Shown: one piece after another, positions 57,839-64,000 of the stretch
Position numbering within the stretch: position 1 is the stretch's first letter
Layout of the letters: each line of letters begins with the position of its first letter
DNA from: Aquitalea denitrificans
Lineage (GTDB): Bacteria > Pseudomonadota > Gammaproteobacteria > Burkholderiales > Chromobacteriaceae
Direction of reading: 5' to 3'
DNA length: 64,000 nt
Assembly: GCF_009856625.1 (NCBI RefSeq)
Contig: NZ_CP047241.1
Location: 3,906,001 to 3,970,000 of the forward strand
Notes under the pieces: generated by a model
The model's database searches: none
Told to the model about the DNA's origin: nothing
What the model saw: the letters and a program-made list of their open reading frames with translations, nothing else
Translations under genes and position numbers: made by a program

Positions 57839-59029
57839 TTAGGCGAGGATCTTGGCAACAACACCGGCGCCAACAGTACGGCCGCCTTCACGGATCGCGA
57901 AACGCAGACCTTCTTCCATAGCGATCGGAGCGATCAGTTCTACGGTGATTTCCACGTTGTCACCCGGCATTACCATTTCCACGCCTTCGGCCAGGGTAAC
58001 TGCGCCAGTTACGTCGGTCGTACGGAAGTAGAACTGCGGACGGTAGTTAGCGAAGAACGGGGTGTGACGACCGCCTTCATCCTTGCTCAGCACGTATACC
58101 GATGCGCCGAACTTGGTGTGCGGGGTGATGGTGCCCGGCTTGGCCAGAACCTGACCACGCTCCACGTCTTCACGCTTGGTGCCACGCAGCAGAACGCCTA
58201 CGTTGTCACCAGCCTGACCTTGGTCCAGCAGCTTGCGGAACATTTCCACGCCGGTGCAGGTGGTCTTCGCGGTTGCCTTCAGGCCCACGATTTCCAGTTC
58301 TTCACCAACCTTAACGATGCCGCGTTCTACACGACCAGTCACTACAGTACCACGACCGGAGATGGAGAATACGTCTTCGATCGGCAGCAGGAACGGCTTG
58401 TCAACTGCGCGTTCCGGAGTCGGGATGTAGGAGTCCAGAGCAGCAGCCAGACGGAAGATGGACGGTTCGCCCATTTCGGATTGGTCGCCTTCCAGTGCCA
58501 GACGGGCAGAGCCGATTACTACCGGGGTGTCATCGCCCGGGAAATCGTAGGAAGACAGCAGATCGCGCACTTCCATTTCAACCAGTTCCAGCAGTTCTGC
58601 GTCGTCAACCAGGTCAGCCTTGTTCAGGTAAACGATGATGTACGGTACGCCAACCTGACGGGACAGCAGGATGTGTTCGCGAGTTTGCGGCATCGGGCCG
58701 TCAGCTGCGGAGCACACCAGGATCGCGCCGTCCATCTGGGCAGCACCGGTAATCATGTTCTTAACGTAGTCGGCGTGACCCGGGCAGTCTACGTGAGCGT
58801 AGTGACGTGCTTCGGTTTCGTATTCTACGTGAGCGGTATTAATGGTAATACCACGTGCCTTTTCTTCCGGCGCGCTGTCGATCTGGGAGTAGTCCTTGGC
58901 TTCGCCACCGAACTTCTTCGACAGAATGGTGGTGATCGCTGCGGTCAGGGTGGTCTTACCATGGTCAACGTGACCGATGGTGCCGACGTTTACGTGCGGT
59001 TTGGTCCGCTCAAACTTTTCTTTTGCCAT
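57839..59029 (-). CDS. tuf: Elongation factor Tu
   Basis: This is a 396 aa GTPase. G1 is GHVDHGKTTLT, G3 is DCPGHADYVKNM and G4 is NKADLVDD. Domains II and III follow normally, ending GRTVGAGVVAKILA. It delivers aminoacyl-tRNA to the ribosome. It lies 73 bases after fusA, with a hairpin in the gap, and 15 before rpsJ. A second tuf copy elsewhere is common in Proteobacteria but not visible here. Confidence 0.99.
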   Translation of the reverse strand: MAKEKFERTKPHVNVGTIGHVDHGKTTLTAAITTILSKKFGGEAKDYSQIDSAPEEKARGITINTAHVEYETEARHYAHVDCPGHADYVKNMITGAAQMDGAILVCSAADGPMPQTREHILLSRQVGVPYIIVYLNKADLVDDAELLELVEMEVRDLLSSYDFPGDDTPVVIGSARLALEGDQSEMGEPSIFRLAAALDSYIPTPERAVDKPFLLPIEDVFSISGRGTVVTGRVERGIVKVGEELEIVGLKATAKTTCTGVEMFRKLLDQGQAGDNVGVLLRGTKREDVERGQVLAKPGTITPHTKFGASVYVLSKDEGGRHTPFFANYRPQFYFRTTDVTGAVTLAEGVEMVMPGDNVEITVELIAPIAMEEGLRFAIREGGRTVGAGVVAKILA

Positions 59030-59065
59030 TTTGCAAAAATCCTTAATTAAAGAACATTAGATCAG

Positions 59066-59092
59066 AGCTGGCCAACACGGAGCCGGCCAGCT
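59066..59092 (-). other. Hairpin between fusA and tuf
   Basis: An 8-bp perfect stem (agctggcc/ggccagct) with an 11-base loop lies in the fusA-tuf gap. There is no U-tract next to it. It may be an RNA processing site that allows separate control of the more abundant tuf mRNA. Confidence 0.4.
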
Positions 59093-59102
59093 TCAGCGCG
59101 CA

Positions 59103-61202
59103 TTACTTCTTGGCGGCCATTACGGCTTCAGCAACATGCTTCGGTGCTTCAGAGTAGTGCTTGAACTCCATGGAGTAGGTAGCACGACCCTGAGTAGCGG
59201 AACGCAGGTCGGTGGAGTAACCGAACATCTCGGCCAGCGGTACTTCGGCCTTGATCTTCTTGCCACCCAGACCATCATCGTCCATACCTTGCACGATGCC
59301 GCGACGACGATTCAAGTCGCCCATTACATCGCCCATGTACTCTTCCGGCGTTTCAACTTCCACGGCCATCATCGGCTCGAGGATGCACGGACCGGCACGG
59401 CGCATGGCTTCCTTGAAGGCGATGGAACCAGCCAGTTCGAAGGCGATCTGCGAAGAGTCGACATCGTGGTAGGAACCGAAAGTCAGACGCACAGTCACGT
59501 CAACTACCGGGAAGCCAGCCAGAATACCGTTGCTCAGCGAGTTACGGATACCCTTGTCAACGGAAGGAATGAATTCACGCGGAATCACACCACCCTTGAT
59601 TTCGTCGATGAACTTGTAGCCCTGACCTTCGCCAGACGGCTCCAGAGTGATCGTACAATCACCGTACTGACCCTTACCACCGGACTGCTTGGCGTGCTTA
59701 CCTTGCACATCGGTAACGGTCTTGGTGATGGTTTCGCGGTAAGCAACTTGCGGAGCACCCACGTTGGCTTCAACACCGAATTCACGACGCATACGGTCAA
59801 CCAGAATTTCCAGGTGCAGTTCACCCATACCGGAAATAATGGTTTGGCCGGATTCTTCGTCAGTGCGTACGCGGAAGGACGGGTCTTCCTTGGCCAGGCG
59901 GTTCAGGGCAACGCCCATCTTTTCCTGGTCAGCCTTGGTTTTCGGCTCAACGGCAACGTGAATTACCGGATCCGGGAATTCCATGCGTTCCAGGATCAGC
60001 GGAGCATCAACGGCACACAGGGTTTCACCGGTGGTCACTTCCTTCAGGCCGATAGCAGCAGCGATGTCACCAGCGCGTACTTCTTCGATTTCCTTACGGT
60101 CGTTGGCGTGCATCTGTACGATACGGCCGATACGTTCCTTCTTGCCCTTGACGGAGTTCAGTACGGTATCACCGGACTTAACCACACCAGAGTAAACGCG
60201 GAAGAAGGTCAGCTGACCTACGTACGGGTCATTCATCAGCTTGAAGGCCAGAGCGGAGAAGCTCTCGTCGTCGGAAGCCTGACGGGTAACCGGAGAGCCA
60301 TCATCCAGCTCGCCCGGAACCGGCGGAACGTCCAGCGGGCTAGGCAGCAGTTCAATCACGGCGTCCAGCATGCGCTGAACACCCTTGTTCTTGAACGCGG
60401 AGCCGCACAGCATCGGCTGGATTTCGCAACGCAGGGTACGCTGACGCAGACCATCGACGATTTCTTCCTCGGTCAGCGCTTCGCCGCCCAAGTACTTGTC
60501 CATCATTTCGTCGCTGACTTCAGCAGCGGCTTCCACCATCTTCTCGCGCCATTCTTCGGCTACGGGAACCAGGTCGGCAGGGATGTCGCCATACTCGAAC
60601 TTCATGCCTTGAGAGGCTTCGTCCCAGATGATGGCTTTCATCTTCAGCAGGTCAACCACGCCGGTGAAACCGTCTTCAGCACCGATAGGCACAACGATAG
60701 GTACCGGATTGCCACGCAGGCGAGTCTTCACCTGTTCAACCGCACGGAAGAAGTTGGCACCTTGACGGTCCATCTTGTTCACGAAGGCGATACGCGGAAC
60801 CTTGTACTTGTTGGCCTGACGCCATACGGTTTCCGACTGGGGCTGTACACCACCCACAGCGCAGTAAACCATTACCGCACCATCCAGTACACGCATGGAA
60901 CGCTCTACCTCGATGGTAAAGTCCACGTGACCCGGGGTGTCGATGATGTTGAAGTGGTGAGCCGGGTACTGCAGGCCCATACCCTTCCAGTAGGTGGTGG
61001 TGGCAGCAGAGGTAATGGTAATACCACGTTCCTGCTCCTGCTCCATCCAGTCCATGGTGGCGGCGCCATCGTGAACTTCACCGATCTTGTGGTTAACACC
61101 GGTGTAAAACAGAATACGCTCGGTAGTAGTGGTCTTACCGGCGTCAATGTGAGCGGAGATACCGATATTACGGTAGCGCTCAATGGGGGTCTTTCTAGCC
61201 AC
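59103..61202 (-). CDS. fusA: Elongation factor G
   Basis: This is a 699 aa translocase GTPase. G1 is SAHIDAGKTTTTERIL, G3 is DTPGHVDFTIEVERSMRVLD and G4 is NKMDRQGANF; domains II-V follow at normal length. It moves tRNAs and mRNA through the ribosome and, with RRF, recycles ribosomes. It lies 27 bases after rpsG. Confidence 0.99.
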   Translation of the reverse strand: MARKTPIERYRNIGISAHIDAGKTTTTERILFYTGVNHKIGEVHDGAATMDWMEQEQERGITITSAATTTYWKGMGLQYPAHHFNIIDTPGHVDFTIEVERSMRVLDGAVMVYCAVGGVQPQSETVWRQANKYKVPRIAFVNKMDRQGANFFRAVEQVKTRLRGNPVPIVVPIGAEDGFTGVVDLLKMKAIIWDEASQGMKFEYGDIPADLVPVAEEWREKMVEAAAEVSDEMMDKYLGGEALTEEEIVDGLRQRTLRCEIQPMLCGSAFKNKGVQRMLDAVIELLPSPLDVPPVPGELDDGSPVTRQASDDESFSALAFKLMNDPYVGQLTFFRVYSGVVKSGDTVLNSVKGKKERIGRIVQMHANDRKEIEEVRAGDIAAAIGLKEVTTGETLCAVDAPLILERMEFPDPVIHVAVEPKTKADQEKMGVALNRLAKEDPSFRVRTDEESGQTIISGMGELHLEILVDRMRREFGVEANVGAPQVAYRETITKTVTDVQGKHAKQSGGKGQYGDCTITLEPSGEGQGYKFIDEIKGGVIPREFIPSVDKGIRNSLSNGILAGFPVVDVTVRLTFGSYHDVDSSQIAFELAGSIAFKEAMRRAGPCILEPMMAVEVETPEEYMGDVMGDLNRRRGIVQGMDDDGLGGKKIKAEVPLAEMFGYSTDLRSATQGRATYSMEFKHYSEAPKHVAEAVMAAKK

Positions 61203-61229
61203 GATCTACACCTTATTGTGTGGTTGCGC

Positions 61230-61700
61230 TTAGAAACGGAAGTGCGAGAAGGCCTTGTTGGCTTCTGCCATACGATGCACTTCATCACGTTTCTTCATGG
61301 CACCGCCACGGCCTTCAGCCGCGTCGATCAGCTCACCGGCAAGGCGCAGGTCCATGGACTTTTCGCCACGCTTACGCGCAGCATCACGCAGCCAGCGCAT
61401 GGCCAGAGCCATACGACGGGACGGACGTACTTCAACAGGAACTTGATAGTTTGCACCACCTACACGGCGGCTTTTTACTTCAACAACCGGCTTGGCATTG
61501 GTCAGTGCGGTATTGAACACTTCCAGTGCGCTCTTGCCAGTTTTCTTTTCGATCTGTTCCAGAGCACCGTAGATGATGCGTTCTGCAACGGCTTTCTTGC
61601 CGTCGATCATCACCACGTTCATGAACTTGGACAGATCTTGGGAACCGAACTTCGGATCCGGCAGAATCTCGCGCTTGGGGACTTCTCTGCGTCTTGGCAT
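61230..61700 (-). CDS. rpsG: 30S ribosomal protein S7
   Basis: This 156 aa protein starts MPRRREVPKREILPDPKFGS, with SRRVGGANYQVPVEVRPSRR. It nucleates assembly of the 30S head. The 98-base gap to rpsL is similar in size to the E. coli intercistronic site where S7 binds to repress its own synthesis, so the same control is possible here. Confidence 0.99.
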   Translation of the reverse strand: MPRRREVPKREILPDPKFGSQDLSKFMNVVMIDGKKAVAERIIYGALEQIEKKTGKSALEVFNTALTNAKPVVEVKSRRVGGANYQVPVEVRPSRRMALAMRWLRDAARKRGEKSMDLRLAGELIDAAEGRGGAMKKRDEVHRMAEANKAFSHFRF

Positions 61701-61798
61701 GTTACTTCCTTCATTATTCAGTTGAGCTTGGGCTCATGACCACCCATTAAAAGCAGTCACTTACTCGACGACCTCAGGCCGCCGCTAGTACATCCCAA

Positions 61799-62170
61799 TT
61801 ATTTAGGACGCTTGGCACCGTATTTGGAACGGGACTGCTTACGGTCCTTAACACCTGCGGTGTCCAGGGAGCCGCGTACGGTGTGGTAACGCACACCCGG
61901 CAAGTCTTTTACACGACCGCCACGGATCAGCACTACGGAGTGTTCCTGCAGGTTGTGGCCTTCACCACCGATGTAGGAAATCACTTCGAAGCCGTTGGTC
62001 AGACGAACTTTGCACACTTTACGCAGGGCGGAGTTCGGCTTTTTCGGGGTGGTGGTGTAAACACGGGTGCACACGCCACGCTTCTGCGGGCAAGCTTCCA
62101 GCGCAGGCACCTTGCTGTTCACGGTCAGGACCGTACGGCCCTTGCGAACGAGTTGGTTAATGGTTGGCAT
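61799..62170 (-). CDS. rpsL: 30S ribosomal protein S12
   Basis: This 123 aa protein controls decoding accuracy. TTTPKKPNSALRKVCKVRLT has the wild-type Lys at 43, and VKDLPGVRYHTVRGSLDTAG has Lys 88 and Pro 91, so it carries no common streptomycin-resistance change. It is the first gene of the str operon. Confidence 0.99.
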   Translation of the reverse strand: MPTINQLVRKGRTVLTVNSKVPALEACPQKRGVCTRVYTTTPKKPNSALRKVCKVRLTNGFEVISYIGGEGHNLQEHSVVLIRGGRVKDLPGVRYHTVRGSLDTAGVKDRKQSRSKYGAKRPK

Positions 62171-62228
62171 TACTATCAGTTCCTAGTTGATTCATTCTGC
62201 AGACAACACGTCTCCAGAAGGACGGAGG

Positions 62229-62258
62229 ATTATATTTTAGTCAAATACTTACCGTCAA
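62229..62258 (-). promoter_or_regulatory. str operon promoter
   Basis: On the minus strand -35 TTGACG (62258-62253), an 18-base spacer and -10 TATAAT (62234-62229). It begins just three bases after the rpoC terminator hairpin and lies about 60 bases upstream of rpsL. It is likely the main promoter for rpsL-rpsG-fusA-tuf-rpsJ. Confidence 0.85.
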
Positions 62259-62260
62259 AT

Positions 62261-62309
62261 AAAAAACGCCACGCCTGCAACGTTAACCGTTGAAGGCGCA
62301 GCGTTTTTT
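62261..62309 (-). terminator. Intrinsic terminator after rpoC
   Basis: A long interrupted hairpin has outer stem aaaaaacgc/gcgtttttt, middle gcct/aggc and inner caacg/cgttg. On the minus strand the transcript ends in a T-run. It lies 25 bases beyond the rpoC stop and separates the rpoBC transcript from the str operon. Confidence 0.85.
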
Positions 62310-62334
62310 CAACAACTGCCTATTTCGCGAGAAA

Positions 62335-64000
62335 TCAGCCGTTGTTTTCCATCTCGTCTACCGGTTGCTCTTCCAGCAGCTGGGAGCCAGAGGTATCCAG
62401 GCCCAGACCCTGACGACGACGGGTACGGTGGTAAGCCAGACCGGTACCAGCCGGAATCAGGCGACCCACGATCACGTTTTCCTTCAAACCGCGCAGATCA
62501 TCCTTCTTGCCCATGATGGCCGCTTCAGTCAGCACGCGGGTGGTTTCCTGGAAGGAAGCCGCCGAGATGAAGGAGTCAGTGGACAGGGATGCCTTGGTAA
62601 TACCCAGCAGGATATTTTCAAACTGGGCAGGCTCCTTGCCTTCAGCCAGCATCTGGTCGTTCATTTCCAGAACGTCCGCACGCTCTACCTGCTCACCCTG
62701 AATGAACTCGGTATCGCCACTATCGGAGATGATGACACGACGCAGCATCTGGCGAATGATCACTTCGATGTGCTTGTCGTTAATCTTCACGCCCTGCAGA
62801 CGGTACACTTCCTGTACTTCCTGCACGATGTAGCGGGCCAGCGCCTCGATACCCTGCAGACGCAGGATGTCATGCGGATCGACCGGGCCGTCGACAATGG
62901 ATTCACCACGGTTGACTACCTGACCATCGTGCACCAGTACGTGCTTGTCCTTCGGAATCAGGTTCTCGTAGCCACTGCCTTCCAGATCGGTAATGATCAG
63001 GCGCTGTTTGCCCTTGGTGTCCTTACCGAAGGAAACGGTACCAGTCACCTCGGCCAGCATGCCGGCATCCTTCGGCGAACGGGCTTCGAACAGCTCGGCC
63101 ACACGCGGCAGACCACCGGTAATGTCGCGAGTCTTGGACGATTCCTGCGGGATACGGGCCAGCACTTCACCCTTGCCCACGTCCTGGCCGTCACGCACGG
63201 TAATGATGGCGCCCACCTGGAAGGTAATGGATACGGAAGCATCCGAACCTGCCAGTTTCACTTCCAGACCGTTTTCGTCCAGCAGCTTCACCAAGGGGCG
63301 CAGCATCTTGGACTGCGAACCGGCACGACGCTTCGGATCAATCACCACCAGCGTGGACAGACCGGTCACTTCGTCGGTCTGCTTGGCAACGGTGTTGCCC
63401 TCTTCCACGTTTTCGAACTTCACGCGGCCAGCATACTCGGTGATGATCGGACGGGTGTGCGGGTCCCAGGTAGCCAGGACTGCACCAGCCTTGATCACCA
63501 GGCCGTCGGTCACCATCAGGGTGGCACCGTACGGTACTTTGTGACGTTCGCGCTCGCGGCCCATATCGTCATGGATCACCACTTCACCGGAGCGGGTGAT
63601 CACGATCAGCTCGCCCTTGGTGTTGGCTACATAACGCATCTGGCTGGAGAAGCGTACGGTACCGTTCGACTTACCTTCAACCTGGCTGGCTGCGGCATTT
63701 CGCGACGCGGCACCACCAATGTGGAAGGTACGCATGGTCAGCTGGGTACCCGGCTCGCCAATCGACTGGGCGGCAATCACACCGACTGCTTCACCGGCGT
63801 TCACGCGCTTGCCGCGTGCCAGGTCGCGACCGTAGCACTTGGCACACAGACCATAACGGGTGTCGCAAGTGATGGCTGTGCGGACCTTGACTTCGTCGAT
63901 ACCCAAGCTGTCGATGACGTCAACCATGTGTTCATCGAGCAGGGTACCGGCTTCCAGTACGGTTTCACCAGTCGACGGATCAACCACGTCAACTGCGGTA
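62335..64000 (-). CDS. rpoC: RNA polymerase beta' subunit, C-terminal part (cut by window edge)
   Basis: About 554 residues of a protein near 1390 are visible, open to the window edge. CDTRYGLCAKCYGRD gives three of the four Cys of the second zinc site. EAVGVIAAQSIGEPGTQLTM, followed by RTFHIGGAAS, is the bridge-helix to trigger-loop region. The C-terminus ends EEQPVDEMENNG. It is part of the RNA polymerase catalytic core. Its terminator and the str promoter follow directly. Confidence 0.98.
   Translation of the reverse strand, partial: TAVDVVDPSTGETVLEAGTLLDEHMVDVIDSLGIDEVKVRTAITCDTRYGLCAKCYGRDLARGKRVNAGEAVGVIAAQSIGEPGTQLTMRTFHIGGAASRNAAASQVEGKSNGTVRFSSQMRYVANTKGELIVITRSGEVVIHDDMGRERERHKVPYGATLMVTDGLVIKAGAVLATWDPHTRPIITEYAGRVKFENVEEGNTVAKQTDEVTGLSTLVVIDPKRRAGSQSKMLRPLVKLLDENGLEVKLAGSDASVSITFQVGAIITVRDGQDVGKGEVLARIPQESSKTRDITGGLPRVAELFEARSPKDAGMLAEVTGTVSFGKDTKGKQRLIITDLEGSGYENLIPKDKHVLVHDGQVVNRGESIVDGPVDPHDILRLQGIEALARYIVQEVQEVYRLQGVKINDKHIEVIIRQMLRRVIISDSGDTEFIQGEQVERADVLEMNDQMLAEGKEPAQFENILLGITKASLSTDSFISAASFQETTRVLTEAAIMGKKDDLRGLKENVIVGRLIPAGTGLAYHRTRRRQGLGLDTSGSQLLEEQPVDEMENNG

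Noticed and set aside
57494..59050. A 518-codon plus-strand frame opposite tuf and rpsJ
   Set aside because: Antisense shadow of tuf and rpsJ; no recognisable family.
59136..61739. An 867-codon plus-strand frame opposite fusA and rpsG
   Set aside because: It is fully antisense to highly conserved genes, shows no domain, and results from codon bias that keeps the opposite frame free of stops.

Overview
The window looks like the chromosome of a betaproteobacterium of the order Neisseriales, most likely a Chromobacteriaceae member (Chromobacterium/Aquitalea/Vogesella type). This is inferred from the protein sequences of EF-Tu, RpoA and the ribosomal proteins and from the gene order; no database search was possible. 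No insertion sequence, integrase, prophage or CRISPR array was found. Layout: (1) 1-15672, minus strand: a surface-polysaccharide (O-antigen/capsule type) cluster read from wbpA (about 15.7 kb) towards the left edge. It holds a complete wbpA-wbpB-wbpE-wbpD set for UDP-2,3-diacetamido-2,3-dideoxy-glucuronic acid, a Wzx-type flippase, three glycosyltransferases, two further DegT-type aminotransferases, an acyltransferase-3 protein, a small initiating sugar-phosphate transferase and a CapD/WbpM-type dehydratase cut by the window edge. Two small membrane proteins of unknown function (DUF4337 and DUF1345 types) sit inside it. (2) 15895-18534, minus: a spermidine-synthase-like protein, ttcA and a pteridine-reductase-like SDR. 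(3) 18669-24319, plus: a MidA-type methyltransferase, two identical tandem tRNA-Met genes, a chemoreceptor, a tandem-HD/HD-GYP protein and a degenerate RluF-like protein. (4) 24316-28020, minus: a HugZ-like protein and a MASE1-CHASE-GGDEF-EAL protein, so this area is rich in chemotaxis and cyclic-di-GMP functions.  (5) 28207-34289, minus: a ribose operon in the order rbsK-D-A-C-B followed by a Cra/FruR-like LacI-family regulator. (6) 34726-40970, plus: a small exported protein, miaB, a YciI protein, a three-helix membrane protein, then phoH(ybeZ)-ybeY-corC-lnt. (7) A Cache-domain chemoreceptor (minus) and a MOSC protein (plus). (8) 43913-64000, minus: the str-S10-spc-alpha supercluster, from the C-terminal part of rpoC through rpsL, rpsG, fusA, tuf and rpsJ, then rplC to rpsQ, then rplN to secY, rpmJ, rpsM, rpsK, rpsD, rpoA and rplQ. 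The transcription signals divide the supercluster: a near-consensus promoter before rpsL, a strong intrinsic-terminator hairpin between rpsJ and rplC, a consensus -10 promoter before rplN, and a bidirectional terminator after rplQ. The most striking observation is that infA (IF-1), normally intact between secY and rpmJ, is present only as a decayed pseudogene whose recognisable blocks lie in three reading frames. I found no clearly new defence or biosynthetic system. The strongest leads are the infA relic, the unusual transcription boundaries in the ribosomal cluster, and the glycan cluster.
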